64,000 bases of DNA from Methylocaldum marinum (lineage in GTDB: Bacteria; Pseudomonadota; Gammaproteobacteria; Methylococcales; Methylococcaceae), in contig NZ_AP017928.1 in the NCBI RefSeq assembly GCF_003584645.1, positions 274,981-338,980 of the forward strand, given 5' to 3'. Under the pieces are notes generated by a model that searched no databases, was not told the DNA's origin, and was given only the letters and a program-made list of their open reading frames with translations. Both the position numbers and the translations under genes were made by a program. Positions within the stretch are counted from its first letter, which is position 1; each line of letters begins with the position of its first letter. Shown one piece after another: positions 26,510 to 36,179 of the stretch.

Positions 26510-28297
26510 ATGCCTATCCGAATTCTCCCTCCACAGTTAATCAACCAGATCGCGGCAGGCGAAGTGGTCGAACGTCCCGCCTCGGTCGTGAAAGAACTGG
26601 TCGAAAATGCTTTCGACGCCTCCGCTCGGTCGGTGGAAATCGACGTCGAACAGGGCGGCTTGCGTATGATACGCATCCGCGACGACGGCTGCGGCATCGA
26701 TCGGGAAGATTTGCCGCTCGCCTTGTCCCGGCATGCCACCAGCAAGATCGCCAGCCTTGAGGATCTGGAGCGGGTTGCGAGCATGGGCTTCCGCGGCGAA
26801 GCCTTGCCCAGCATCAGTTCGGTGGCCCGACTGACATTGACCTCTCGAATCCGGGGCGAGCGCTGCGCCTGGCGGGTCACGGCGGACGGGACGGAAACCG
26901 ACTTCGATATCGAGCCGGCCGCCGATCCCGACGGAACCACGGTGGAGGTTCGCGATCTCTTCTACAACACGCCCGCGCGGCGGAAATTTCTGCGCTCGGA
27001 AAAGACCGAGTTCTCCCATATCGAAACGCTGGTCAGGCGCATGGCCCTGAGCCGGTTCGACGTGGGATTCGCCCTGAAACACGACGAGCGGACCGTATTG
27101 AATTTACGGCCGGCGGAAACCCGGGCCGAAATCGATCGGCGTCTGGCCCTGGTGGTGGGCGAGTCGTTTTTGGAAAATGCGCTGGCGGTGGAATTTTCGG
27201 CGGCGGGCCTCAGTCTGTCGGGCTGGGTCGGGCTTCCGACTTTCTCCCGCAGCCAGGCCGATATGCAGTTTTTTTATGTCAATGCGCGTCTGATTCGGGA
27301 CAAGCTGGTGAGCTATGCCATAAAGCAGGCCTACCGGGACGTGCTTTACCACGGACGCCAGCCGGTCTACGTCTTGTACCTGGAGCTGGACCCGGCGCTG
27401 GTCGACGTCAACGCCCATCCTGCCAAGCTCGAAGTGCGGTTTCGCGATTCCCGACTGATTCACGATTTTCTGTTCCGGGCACTCCATCGGGCTTTGGCCG
27501 AGGCCAAGCCGCAGGCTGTCGAAACCGGGCCGGTGTCCATGGCGGAGGATATTCCCGCTCAAGCAGTTTCCGCGCCCAAATTCTCGAAGCCGTATCGCCA
27601 AACCGGCTTGCCCTTGCAAGTGGGCGAGCAGCTGCAGAGCTATGCCGAACTCTATTCCGTCCCGGCAGCGCAGCCGAAACAGCCTGCCGCGACCGACTCC
27701 GACGAGCCGTCCGCGCCACCGCTGGGTTTCGCGGTCGCGCATTTGCACGGGGCTTTCATTTTGGCCGAAAGCCGCAACGGGTTAGTCGTGGTGGATGCAC
27801 ACGCCGCCCACGAGCGAATTACCTATGAAAAGCTGAAGGAACAAGTCGGAGCGGGTTCGGTTCCGATGCAGCCCTTGCTGCTGCCGATCGGCATTCAGGT
27901 CACCGCAGCCGAAGCCGATTTGGCGGAAGAAGCGGCCGGTGTATTTGAAAGACTCGGCATCGAACTACGCCGAACCGGCCCCGAGGCCCTGATGTTGCGG
28001 GCGTTGCCCGCCGTGCTCGCGGATGCGGACGGCGAGCGCCTGGTGCGGGACGTGCTGTCCGATATCAATCAGCACGGGCACAGTCTCCGGATAGAGCAGT
28101 CCATGAACGAAGTCTTGGCGACCATGGCCTGCCATGGCTCGGTAAGGGCCAATCGCAAGCTGACCGTGCCCGAAATGAACATGCTCCTGCGCGAGATGGA
28201 GGCGACCGAGCGTAGCGGCCAATGCAACCACGGCCGCCCGACCTGGGTCGAACTAAACCTCAAGGATCTGAACCGTTTGTTCATGCGCGGCCAGTGA
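26510..28297 (+). CDS. mutL: DNA mismatch repair protein MutL
   Basis: 595 residues. The N-terminal GHKL ATPase has [31 protein letters not shown] (catalytic Glu), RDDGCGID and [13 protein letters not shown]. The C-terminal dimerisation domain carries [13 protein letters not shown], close to the D-x-H-A-x2-E-x4-E endonuclease motif, plus ACHGSVRAN and QCNHGRPTW near the end. This suggests a nicking-competent MutL, as in bacteria lacking MutH; the second motif position is Ala rather than the common Met or Gln. MutL links MutS mismatch recognition to strand removal. The stop overlaps the miaA start. Confidence 0.95.
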   Translation: MPIRILPPQLINQIAAGEVVERPASVVKELVENAFDASARSVEIDVEQGGLRMIRIRDDGCGIDREDLPLALSRHATSKIASLEDLERVASMGFRGEALPSISSVARLTLTSRIRGERCAWRVTADGTETDFDIEPAADPDGTTVEVRDLFYNTPARRKFLRSEKTEFSHIETLVRRMALSRFDVGFALKHDERTVLNLRPAETRAEIDRRLALVVGESFLENALAVEFSAAGLSLSGWVGLPTFSRSQADMQFFYVNARLIRDKLVSYAIKQAYRDVLYHGRQPVYVLYLELDPALVDVNAHPAKLEVRFRDSRLIHDFLFRALHRALAEAKPQAVETGPVSMAEDIPAQAVSAPKFSKPYRQTGLPLQVGEQLQSYAELYSVPAAQPKQPAATDSDEPSAPPLGFAVAHLHGAFILAESRNGLVVVDAHAAHERITYEKLKEQVGAGSVPMQPLLLPIGIQVTAAEADLAEEAAGVFERLGIELRRTGPEALMLRALPAVLADADGERLVRDVLSDINQHGHSLRIEQSMNEVLATMACHGSVRANRKLTVPEMNMLLREMEATERSGQCNHGRPTWVELNLKDLNRLFMRGQ

Positions 28298-29238
28298 TCG
28301 AGCTTTCACAACCACCTGCCATTGCCCTGATGGGGCCGACCGCGTCGGGCAAAACGCGGCTGGCCATCGAGTTGGCCAAGGCATTGGGCGGCGAAGTGAT
28401 CAGTGTCGATTCCGCGCTGGTTTACCGAAGCATGGACATCGGCACGGCCAAGCCGGGGCTGGAGGAAAGGGAAGGCATTCCGCACCATCTGATCGATATT
28501 CTCGATCCTGCCGAATCCTATTCTACGGGCCGGTTTCGGGACGAAGCGCTTGCGGCGATGCAAGAGGCGACGAACCGCGGCAGGCTGCCGATACTCGCCG
28601 GCGGCACCATGCTGTATTTCAATGCCTTGTTCCATGGTCTTTCGACTCTACCGACGGCTGATCCCGAAATCCGGCGTCAGATCGACGAGGAAGCCGCGCT
28701 TTTCGGCTGGGGAAAATTACACCGGGAACTCGTCAGGGTCGACCCGGAAGCGGCGGCCCGCATACATCCCAACGATCCTCAGCGCATACAGCGCGCCCTG
28801 GAAGTGTACCGCGCGACCGGGGTTCCGCTGTCCGTACTGTGCGCCGAGACCCGGTCTCCGCCTTTGCCTTTCGACCTGATCAAGCTCATCCTTGCGCCGC
28901 TGAGCCGTGCGGCTCTGCATGAACGCATCCGTCTGCGCTTTCTGGCCATGATCGAACTCGGATTGGTCGGCGAAGTCCGGGCCTTGTACGAACGAAGCGA
29001 TTTGCACGCCGATCTGCCTTCCATTCGCGCCGTCGGCTATCGGCAGGTCTGGGCTTATCTGGAGGGCGAATATGACCTCGAGACCATGATCGAGCGCGGC
29101 ATTATTGCCACCCGCCAATTTGCCAAGCGGCAGCTCACCTGGTTGAGGCGGGAGCGGATTTCCCTGCGCTATGCCAGCGAGGACGAGGGCTTGACGGACG
29201 CGGTGTTGCGGGATGTCGCGGCTTACATGAAGCGATAG
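28294..29238 (+). CDS. miaA: tRNA dimethylallyltransferase MiaA
   Basis: About 314 residues. MiaA adds a dimethylallyl group to N6 of A37 in tRNAs reading UNN codons. The P-loop is [19 protein letters not shown], followed by [35 protein letters not shown] and [13 protein letters not shown]. The C-terminal half has [16 protein letters not shown] and [13 protein letters not shown], then [14 protein letters not shown]. The GTG at 28294 overlaps the mutL stop (GTGA) and places the P-loop where the family has it; a frame running back into mutL is not needed. Downstream hfq, usual in many gammaproteobacteria, is missing and pilU follows convergently. Confidence 0.95.
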   Translation: MIELSQPPAIALMGPTASGKTRLAIELAKALGGEVISVDSALVYRSMDIGTAKPGLEEREGIPHHLIDILDPAESYSTGRFRDEALAAMQEATNRGRLPILAGGTMLYFNALFHGLSTLPTADPEIRRQIDEEAALFGWGKLHRELVRVDPEAAARIHPNDPQRIQRALEVYRATGVPLSVLCAETRSPPLPFDLIKLILAPLSRAALHERIRLRFLAMIELGLVGEVRALYERSDLHADLPSIRAVGYRQVWAYLEGEYDLETMIERGIIATRQFAKRQLTWLRRERISLRYASEDEGLTDAVLRDVAAYMKR

Positions 29239-29334
29239 AGGGCGAAAGAAGCGAAGCGTTTAGCGGAAGCTTCGTGCAGGGATACGCCATCCCGGCCGGA
29301 AGCGGGGATTGGTTCGTGCTGGAGACCGCCGTTC

Positions 29335-30456
29335 TCAATCGTCTTCCACCACGGACAGGGTGTCGTTGCGGCCCGCGTATTTCTCGATACTGCCTTCCTC
29401 GCCCAACTTGATCATCAGCCTGACCTCGTTTTTCGAGTCCGCGGCGTGCAGGGCGTCCTCGTAAGTGATCTTTCCGGTTTTGTATAAACCGTACAAGGCC
29501 TGGTCGAAGGTTTGCATGCCTTGTTCCCGCGAATGCTTCATGAGTTCCTTCAGCTTATGGACCTCGCCTTTGCGGATGAGGTCGGAAGCCAGAGGGGTGT
29601 TCAGAAGAATTTCGACGGCCGGATACCGTCCCGTGCCGTCGGCTCGGCGAATGAGTTGCTGCGCGATGATTCCCCGCAGGTTCAAGGACAGGTCCATGAA
29701 CAGCTGCGGGTGCATGTCTTCGGGGAAAAAGTGGAGAATTCGGTCCAGCGCCTGGTTGGCGTTATTGGCGTGCAGCGTGCTGAGGCAAAGATGGCCGGTC
29801 TCGGCGAAGGTGATGGCATGCTGCATCGTCTCCCGAGTCCGGATTTCCCCGATCAGAATCACGTCGGGCGCCTGCCGCAAGGTGTTCTTGAGCGCCACCT
29901 CGTACGATTCGGTATCGATGCCGACCTCGCGCTGGGTGATGATGCAGCCCGCATGCGGATGCACATACTCCAGCGGGTCTTCGATCGTGATGATATGGCC
30001 GCTCGAATTCTCGCTTCGATATTTGATCATGGCTGCCAGCGAGGTGGATTTACCGGTTCCGGTGGCGCCGACGAACAGAATCAGGCCGCGCTTGGTCATC
30101 GATAGTTCATTGAGGATGGGCGGCAGATTGAGATCGTCCACGGTCGGAATGTTGGTTTCGATGCGCCTCAGCACCATTCCGGCGGTGTCCCTCTGGACGA
30201 AGGCACTGACCCGGAAGCGGCCCAGTCCCGGCGACGAGATCGCGAAATTGCACTCCTTGGTATTCTCGAATTCATCGCGCTGGCGTTGATTCATGACCCC
30301 GAGAACAATTTGCCGCGCCTGTTCCTTGCTGAGCTTGGCATTGGCAATCGGTTGAATGACGCCGTCGATCTTCATGCACGGTTCCTTATTGGTGGTGATG
30401 AAGAGGTCGGACGCTCGTTTTTGCGTCATCAGCATGAGCAAGGATTCGAAATCCAC
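29335..30456 (-). CDS. pilU: Type IV pilus retraction ATPase PilU
   Basis: 373 residues. A PilT-like hexameric ATPase that assists PilT in pilus retraction. It has Walker A LFVGATGTGKSTSLAAMIKY (about residue 128), ITIEDPLEYVHPHAGCIITQ, the His box DVILIGEIRTRETMQHAI and SLTLHANNANQALDRI-like sequence in LCLSTLHANN. The C-terminal extension past the ATPase core (EGSIEKYAGRND) distinguishes PilU from PilT. It lies 17 bases downstream of pilT in the same direction and is expected to be cotranscribed with it. The protein acts at the cytoplasmic base of the pilus machine. Confidence 0.93.
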   Translation of the reverse strand: MDFESLLMLMTQKRASDLFITTNKEPCMKIDGVIQPIANAKLSKEQARQIVLGVMNQRQRDEFENTKECNFAISSPGLGRFRVSAFVQRDTAGMVLRRIETNIPTVDDLNLPPILNELSMTKRGLILFVGATGTGKSTSLAAMIKYRSENSSGHIITIEDPLEYVHPHAGCIITQREVGIDTESYEVALKNTLRQAPDVILIGEIRTRETMQHAITFAETGHLCLSTLHANNANQALDRILHFFPEDMHPQLFMDLSLNLRGIIAQQLIRRADGTGRYPAVEILLNTPLASDLIRKGEVHKLKELMKHSREQGMQTFDQALYGLYKTGKITYEDALHAADSKNEVRLMIKLGEEGSIEKYAGRNDTLSVVEDD

Positions 30457-30473
30457 GGCCCTGTACTCCGGTT

Positions 30474-31508
30474 TTAGAAAGCAGCTTTGTTGACGGCCTT
30501 GGCCCGCGCGGTGTTGCGCGCCACGACCCCTCTTTCGACCAGTTCCTGCAAATGCTGGTCGAGCGTTTGCATGCCGTCCTTGCGCCCGGTCTGTATCGCC
30601 GAGTACATCTGGGCGACCTTGTCTTCGCGGATGAGATTGCGGATCGCCGGGGTGCCCACCATGATTTCCCAGGCAGCCGTGCGCCCGCCCCCGGTCTTCT
30701 TGAGCAGGGTTTGGGAGATGACGGCTTGCAGGGACTCGGACAGCATGGAACGAATAATGCCTTTCTCGGCCGCAGGGAAAACGTCGATGACGCGGTCTAT
30801 GGTCTTGGCCGCGGAATTGGTATGCAGGGTGCCGAATACCAGATGGCCGGTTTCGGCTGCGGTCAGCGCGAGACGAATGGTTTCCAGATCGCGCATTTCG
30901 CCGACCAGAATCACGTCGGGATCTTCACGGAGAGCCGAGCGCAAGGCTTCGTTGAAACCCAGGGTGTCGCGGTGCACCTCGCGCTGGTTGATCAAGGATT
31001 TCTTGCTCGAATGGACGAACTCTATGGGGTCTTCGATCGTCAGAATGTGGGAGTATTGGTTCGAATTGACGTGGTCGATCATCGCGGCGAGCGTGGTCGA
31101 TTTGCCTGAGCCGGTGGGACCCGTGACGACAATCAGGCCGCGGGGATGCATGGTGACTTCCTGGAAGAACTTGGGACAGCCCAATTCCTCCAGGGTCAGC
31201 ACTTTGGACGGAATGGTTCGAAATACGGCCGCCGAGCCGCGGTCCTGGTTGAACGCGTTGACGCGAAAACGGGCGACGCCGGGAAGTTCGAAAGAAAAGT
31301 CGGTTTCCAGGAACTCCTCGTAATCGCGTCGCTGCTTGTCATTCATGATGTCGTAAATCAGCGCATGTACTTCCTTGTGATCCAGCGCCGGCACGTTGAT
31401 ACGGCGTATATCGCCATCCACCCGGATCATGGGCGGAAGCCCGGCCGACAAGTGCAAGTCGGATGCGTTGTTCTTTACGGAGAAAGCGAGTAGTTCGGCG
31501 ATATCCAT
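30474..31508 (-). CDS. pilT: Type IV pilus retraction ATPase PilT
   Basis: 344 residues from ATG 31508; an in-frame extension to 31595 is unlike the family. PilT depolymerises type IV pili, powering twitching motility and DNA uptake. Walker A is TGPTGSGKSTTLAAMIDHV (about residue 130), followed by LTIEDPIEFVHSSKKSLINQ, Walker B DPDVILVGEMRDLETIR, the His box GTLHTNSAAKTIDRVIDVFP, and the C-terminal AIRNLIRE motif that is diagnostic of PilT. The divergent gene is yggS, an arrangement shared with Pseudomonas. Confidence 0.96.
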   Translation of the reverse strand: MDIAELLAFSVKNNASDLHLSAGLPPMIRVDGDIRRINVPALDHKEVHALIYDIMNDKQRRDYEEFLETDFSFELPGVARFRVNAFNQDRGSAAVFRTIPSKVLTLEELGCPKFFQEVTMHPRGLIVVTGPTGSGKSTTLAAMIDHVNSNQYSHILTIEDPIEFVHSSKKSLINQREVHRDTLGFNEALRSALREDPDVILVGEMRDLETIRLALTAAETGHLVFGTLHTNSAAKTIDRVIDVFPAAEKGIIRSMLSESLQAVISQTLLKKTGGGRTAAWEIMVGTPAIRNLIREDKVAQMYSAIQTGRKDGMQTLDQHLQELVERGVVARNTARAKAVNKAAF

Positions 31509-31596
31509 GGGTTCTCTTCTATAGTGACTCTTGTATAAGCTTCGGTCGGTAGATACCCTTACCCTCCGGTCAAGTATAGACAAACGTATCAGCACG

Positions 31597-32322
31597 ATGA
31601 GGAGTCAAATACAACGGCGCCTGGACGCCGTGCGCGAGCGGATTCGAGCGGCGGAGACCGCCGCCGGCCGGGGCCCGCGCTCGGTTCGCCTGATCGCCGT
31701 AAGCAAGACCCAGTCGGCGGAAGCGATCGCCGCCGCCTATTATTGCGGCCAGCGCGAATTCGGGGAGAACTACGTGCAGGAGGCCATAGCCAAGCAGGAT
31801 ACGCTTGCCCATTACGATATCGGCTGGCATTTCATCGGACCCATCCAATCCAACAAGACCAAGCTGATCGCGGCTCGTTTTGACTGGGTGCACAGTGTCG
31901 ACCGCTTCAAGATTGCGGAGCGCCTGAGCGATCAGCGGCCGGGGGAATTGCCGCCGCTCAATATCTGCATTCAAGTCAACGTCAGCGGAGAATCGACGAA
32001 ATCGGGTGTGGCCCCGGAGGAGCTCGAAGGCGTGATCGAAGCGGTCGCTGCGCTTCCGCGGCTTAGGGTTCGCGGCCTTATGGCAATTCCGGCGCCGACC
32101 GATGAAACCGATCTACAATGCGCATCGTTTCGGAGCTTGAGACTCGCCGCCGAGCGGCTCGGCCGATTCGGGCTGGATACATTGTCCATGGGGATGTCCG
32201 AGGATCTCGAAGCGGCGGTCGCGGAGGGCTCGACCATGGTACGCGTAGGTACGGCGCTGTTCGGACCCAGACCCCGTCGGGAGACGACGGCTTTCGATGC
32301 CGGGAGTGTGGCGAGCCGCTAA
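31597..32322 (+). CDS. yggS: YggS/PROSC-type pyridoxal phosphate homeostasis protein
   Basis: About 241 residues, an alanine-racemase-N fold without the C-terminal domain. The PLP-binding Lys is in RLIAVSKTQSAEAIAAAY; GEREFGENY-like sequence is seen as QREFGENYVQEA, and WHFIGPIQSNKTKLIA, IQVNVSGESTKSGV, RGLMAIPAP and LSMGMSEDLEAAVAEGSTMV follow. It controls free PLP and affects amino and keto acid balance. The start at 31597 has a weak ribosome site but agrees with family length. proC follows 87 bases downstream, as in many gammaproteobacteria. Confidence 0.94.
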   Translation: MRSQIQRRLDAVRERIRAAETAAGRGPRSVRLIAVSKTQSAEAIAAAYYCGQREFGENYVQEAIAKQDTLAHYDIGWHFIGPIQSNKTKLIAARFDWVHSVDRFKIAERLSDQRPGELPPLNICIQVNVSGESTKSGVAPEELEGVIEAVAALPRLRVRGLMAIPAPTDETDLQCASFRSLRLAAERLGRFGLDTLSMGMSEDLEAAVAEGSTMVRVGTALFGPRPRRETTAFDAGSVASR

Positions 32323-32409
32323 TGCGGTTGTTGCCTCACGAGCGGTCGAGGCGTTTTTGGGGGCGTCTCTCGGTTTAGAATACTCCCGATTGTTCGGAGG
32401 TAATTTCAA

Positions 32410-33234
32410 ATGAAAGAACAAGCTTTAGGGTTTATCGGGGCTGGAAATATGGCAGGCAGCCTGATCGGCGGTCTCATTTCGGACGGTTACCCGCCGGAGA
32501 ATATTTCGGTTTCGGACGTAGACGCCGCCAAACTGAATGATCTGGCCACTCGATTCGGCGTACAGACCTTCGAAGACAACAAAGCGGTGGTCGCGCGTTC
32601 ACAGACCGTATTGCTGGCGGTCAAACCGCAGGTTCTCGAGCAGGTGGTTCGGGATATCGCCGCTCCCGTGCGGGAGCGCGCTCCCTTGATTATCAGCATC
32701 GCCGCGGGCGTCCGCGAGGCCGCCATCGACGGCTGGCTGGGCGGCGGTGCGAGCATCGTGCGCTGTATGCCCAATACTCCGGCGCTGGTGCAGACGGGGG
32801 CCACCGCGTTGCACGCGAACGAGCGTGTGAGCACGGATCATAAAAGTCTGGCGGAAGCGATAGTCCGTGCCGTCGGTATCGCCGTGTGGGTGGACAGGGA
32901 GGAACTTCTGGATCTGGTGACGGCGCTGTCCGGAAGCGGACCGGCTTATTTTTTTCTGTTCATGGAGGCGATGGAGAACGCCGCGGCCGAAATGGGACTG
33001 GATGAAGCCACCGCTCGGCTTCTGACCCAGCAAACGGCTCTCGGGGCGGCGCGCATCGCCATCGAATCCGAAGATGGTCCGGCGGATTTGAGAAAACGGG
33101 TGACCTCGCCCGGGGGCACAACGGAACGAGCCGTAGAAGTATTCGAGAACGGAGGACTTCGCAGCCTGGTGTTTGATGCCATGAAGGCGGCAAATGCGCG
33201 TGCCGCGGAATTATCCAAGCAACTGGGAGGTTGA
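32410..33234 (+). CDS. proC: Pyrroline-5-carboxylate reductase ProC
   Basis: 274 residues. It catalyses the last step of proline synthesis, reducing P5C with NAD(P)H. The N-terminal Rossmann domain begins LGFIGAGNMAGSLIGGLI. Core motifs include LLAVKPQVLEQVV, ISIAAGVREAAI and VRCMPNTPALVQTGATAL. The C-terminal signature ALSGSGPAYFFLFMEAMENA and VTSPGGTTERAVEVFENGGL is fully present. The start follows GGAGGT with nine bases spacing. The stop is within seven bases of the yggT start. Confidence 0.97.
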   Translation: MKEQALGFIGAGNMAGSLIGGLISDGYPPENISVSDVDAAKLNDLATRFGVQTFEDNKAVVARSQTVLLAVKPQVLEQVVRDIAAPVRERAPLIISIAAGVREAAIDGWLGGGASIVRCMPNTPALVQTGATALHANERVSTDHKSLAEAIVRAVGIAVWVDREELLDLVTALSGSGPAYFFLFMEAMENAAAEMGLDEATARLLTQQTALGAARIAIESEDGPADLRKRVTSPGGTTERAVEVFENGGLRSLVFDAMKAANARAAELSKQLGG

Positions 33235-33236
33235 CG

Positions 33237-33812
33237 ATGTCTCCGGATTTTCTGGTGAATCCAGCCGTTTTTCTCATCGATACGCTGTTCAGCCTCTACA
33301 TATTCGCGATATTGCTGAGATTTTTATTTCAGTGGGTGGAAGCCGATTACTACAACCCGATTTCACAGTTCCTGATCAAGATCACGCATCCCCCGCTTCG
33401 CCTGTTGCGCCGCTTCATTCCGTCCTTGGGTCGAGTCGACACCGCGTCGCTGGTGTTGATGCTGGGCCTGCAGATGCTGAGCGGTTTTCTGGTATTCCTC
33501 CTTCAAGGCACACCTATTACCTTCGCGGCCTTAAGTCTATGGGCCGTGGTGCAGCTCTTGGATTTGCTGTTCAACGTGTATTTCTTCGCCATCATCATCC
33601 GCGCAGTCCTGAGCTGGGTCAGTCCTGGAAGCTATAATCCGGCGGTTTCCCTGCTTTACAGTCTGACCGAGCCGCTGCTGCGTTCCAGTCGGCGACTTTT
33701 GCCCCCGATGGGCGGTATCGATCTTTCGCCGCTGATCCCCTTGATCGGAATACAACTCGCCAAAATGCTGGTGTTGCCGCCGCTACAGCAACTAACTACT
33801 TTGCTGAACTGA
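33237..33812 (+). CDS. yggT: YggT family integral membrane protein
   Basis: About 191 residues, with hydrophobic segments arranged as two YGGT repeats. The first repeat has FLIDTLFSLYIFAILLRFLF and YNPISQFLIKITHPPLRLLR; the second has LLDLLFNVYFFAIIIRAVLS and YNPAVSLLYSLTEPLLRSSR. YggT proteins are inner-membrane proteins linked to osmotic tolerance or cell-division-related functions, with no defined reaction. The ATG at 33237 directly follows GGGAGG at the end of proC, so the gene is translationally coupled. Confidence 0.9.
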   Translation: MSPDFLVNPAVFLIDTLFSLYIFAILLRFLFQWVEADYYNPISQFLIKITHPPLRLLRRFIPSLGRVDTASLVLMLGLQMLSGFLVFLLQGTPITFAALSLWAVVQLLDLLFNVYFFAIIIRAVLSWVSPGSYNPAVSLLYSLTEPLLRSSRRLLPPMGGIDLSPLIPLIGIQLAKMLVLPPLQQLTTLLN

Positions 33813-33813
33813 C

Positions 33814-34113
33814 TTGAGTAATTGGTATACCTGGGACGGGCGGGTGTTGACCCTGAACGTCCATGTACAGCCTCGTGCCGGCAAGGACGAGATCGCCGGG
33901 TTGTATGGCGATAAACTCAAAATCCGCATCAAGGCGCCGCCCGTCGACGGCAAGGCGAACCAGCATTTGACCGAGTTCCTTGCGGACGTTTTCGGCGTCG
34001 CCAAACGCGACGTGGTTTTGCTGTCCGGCGAAACCGGCCGGGACAAACGCTTCAGAATCAGTTTTCCCAAACGTTGGCCGAAATGGTGGTCGGACCTTTC
34101 GAAAATGGACTGA
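33814..34113 (+). CDS. yggU: DUF167 family protein YggU
   Basis: 99 residues. The small alpha-beta DUF167 fold is clear: LTLNVHVQPRAGKDEIAGLY, LKIRIKAPPVDGKANQHLTE and VVLLSGETGRDKRFRISFP. Function is unknown, but the gene follows yggT in many genomes. A TTG at 33814 is used because it sits one base after the yggT stop and matches the family's N-terminus. The C-terminus has a Trp-rich tail (KRWPKWWSDLSKMD). Confidence 0.88.
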   Translation: MSNWYTWDGRVLTLNVHVQPRAGKDEIAGLYGDKLKIRIKAPPVDGKANQHLTEFLADVFGVAKRDVVLLSGETGRDKRFRISFPKRWPKWWSDLSKMD

Positions 34114-34193
34114 ATCTCGAATTGGTCTAAACTTTTTTCAACTATCCAAGAATTGCACTTTTATCCACTAGACGATCGGATCGAGAGTCGGAG

Positions 34194-36179
34194 ATGAGCA
34201 TCATTCATTTAGAAGACAAGCTGCGAGGCTACGGCGAGTGGCGTGAGCAACTGAGCCAGGCGGTTGAGCGATATCGGTCCTGGCTTGATCAATATGAATT
34301 GAACAGCGATGCCGTAAATGAAACACTGCTGGGCATGCTCGACAGCTTGCGCGCGGACCGCATCGTGCTCGCCTTCGCCGCCGAATTCTCACGAGGCAAG
34401 ACCGAGCTGATCAATGCCTTGTTTTTCTCGGACACCGGGGTCCGGCTTCTGCCGTCGTCTCCAGGGAGAACCACCATGTGTCCCACCGAGATCTTTTATG
34501 ATCCCGAGGGCGGGGCTTATATCCGACTCTTGGCGATCGAGAGCCGACTCAACCAGACGTCGCTCAGCGAATACAAACGAAACCCGCAGAGCTGGATGCA
34601 GATCGAACTGGATTGTGCATCGCCGGTCCAGATGCAGGAAGCTTTTCAAGAACTGACCGCAACCAAGCGCGTACCGCTGGAGGAGGCCAGGCAACTCGGT
34701 CTGTATAACGACGATATGCATCCCGGGCAAATCGTCGCACCGGAATTCGTCGAAATTCCGTGCTGGCGTCACGCCTTGATCAGTTTTCCGCATTACCTGC
34801 TGAAGCAAGGGCTCGCCATTCTGGACACGCCCGGGCTCAACGCACTCGGGGCGGAACCGGAACTGACCCTGCACATGCTACCGAGCGCCCAGGCCGTGAT
34901 TTTCGTTGTCGCCGCGGATACGGGGGTTACCAAGAGCGATATGGACATGTGGTGCAACCATGTTCGCGGTTCCCGGCAAGGGCGGCAGACGAGAAGCGAT
35001 CTGGCGGTAGTCATGAACAAGATCGATTCGATGTGGGGGGATTTGCACGGAGACGAAGTCATCGAAAAATCGATTCGTGCCCAGATCGATTCCGTGGCCA
35101 GAACCTTGGAAGTCGATACGTGCCTGATCTTTCCCTTGACCGCCAAGCAGGCTTTGCTTGCCAAAGTGAAAGGCGACGAAGAACTCTTGGAAAAGAGCCG
35201 TCTCCATCTTTTCGAAAAGTTTTTGGCCGAAAAAGTGGTGAATGAGAGGCAGAATCTCCTGATGGCCTCAGTCACCGAACGAATCGGACATTTGGTCGAA
35301 GAATCGACCGGTGTGCTGGAGGCTCATATAGCCGATACCGAGCGGCAGATAAACGATCTCCGGAACGTGGATGTCAATAATCGGGACAAGATCAAGCAAT
35401 TGATGGTCGAGACCCGTGACCAGCAGAATGCCTATTTGGTCACCGTAAATCAATTTCAGTCCAGCCGCAGGGTGTTCACCGTGCAGGCCAAGGCTTTGGT
35501 CGAATCGCTGTCGCCCGAATTCATCGATGAAATCGTCAAGCGAACCCGGCGGCAGATGGCCGGAAGTCTGACGACGGTCGGGATGAAAGGGGTCATGGCG
35601 GGAGTTCTCGAAGAATTGAATGGGGTGCTCGTCAAATCGGTATCGAATTGCGAGGAAACGCGGAAGCTGGTGAAGGGCATATATGCCAAATTCCAGGACG
35701 AATACGGCTTTGCCGATCTCAAGGCACCGTCGCTCTCGCTCAAGAAATATCAGGCCGAACTGGAACGGCTATTCAAGGAAGGCGAGGCTTTTCGAGACAG
35801 CGCCTCGTCAACCCTGATGGAGCAGAGCATGGTCGTGGTAAAGCTTTACTCGACCATCATCGCACGCGCCCGAGAACTTTTTCTTCATGCCTACAAGGAT
35901 GTGGTGACTTGGTCCGCCATGGCCCTTACGCCGCTCATTCACCAGATCCGGGATCATAAGCGCGTGATCGAAAGCAAACTGGACGTATTGCGCAAGATCA
36001 ACGAGTCCAGTTACTCCCTGGATCAGGAAATTGCGACGCTGACACAGACATTGGAGCCTCTCCGTCGACAGTACGACGAACTTATGGCTATACGGCAAGC
36101 CATGCAACTGGATGAAGTCCGCTTCGAGGCCGACGGTGAGGATGACGCTTTTCATCCCGTGGAAGCGATGGTGGGTTAG
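34194..36179 (+). CDS. Dynamin-like GTPase
   Basis: 661 residues. The GTPase part has the P-loop AAEFSRGKTELINALFF (about 62-78), switch-I-like SSPGRTTMCPTEIFY, G3 LAILDTPGLNAL and G4 VMNKIDSMWG. In the P-loop the usual first Gly is Ala (A63), while GKT is intact. The rest is long helical sequence (about 340-660) with coiled-coil character, typical of the stalk in bacterial dynamin-like proteins. No transmembrane segment is obvious. Such proteins remodel or tether membranes or act in cell-envelope stress; the role here is unknown. It stands alone after yggU, ending convergently and overlapping trmB by four bases. Confidence 0.82.
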   Translation: MSIIHLEDKLRGYGEWREQLSQAVERYRSWLDQYELNSDAVNETLLGMLDSLRADRIVLAFAAEFSRGKTELINALFFSDTGVRLLPSSPGRTTMCPTEIFYDPEGGAYIRLLAIESRLNQTSLSEYKRNPQSWMQIELDCASPVQMQEAFQELTATKRVPLEEARQLGLYNDDMHPGQIVAPEFVEIPCWRHALISFPHYLLKQGLAILDTPGLNALGAEPELTLHMLPSAQAVIFVVAADTGVTKSDMDMWCNHVRGSRQGRQTRSDLAVVMNKIDSMWGDLHGDEVIEKSIRAQIDSVARTLEVDTCLIFPLTAKQALLAKVKGDEELLEKSRLHLFEKFLAEKVVNERQNLLMASVTERIGHLVEESTGVLEAHIADTERQINDLRNVDVNNRDKIKQLMVETRDQQNAYLVTVNQFQSSRRVFTVQAKALVESLSPEFIDEIVKRTRRQMAGSLTTVGMKGVMAGVLEELNGVLVKSVSNCEETRKLVKGIYAKFQDEYGFADLKAPSLSLKKYQAELERLFKEGEAFRDSASSTLMEQSMVVVKLYSTIIARARELFLHAYKDVVTWSAMALTPLIHQIRDHKRVIESKLDVLRKINESSYSLDQEIATLTQTLEPLRRQYDELMAIRQAMQLDEVRFEADGEDDAFHPVEAMVG

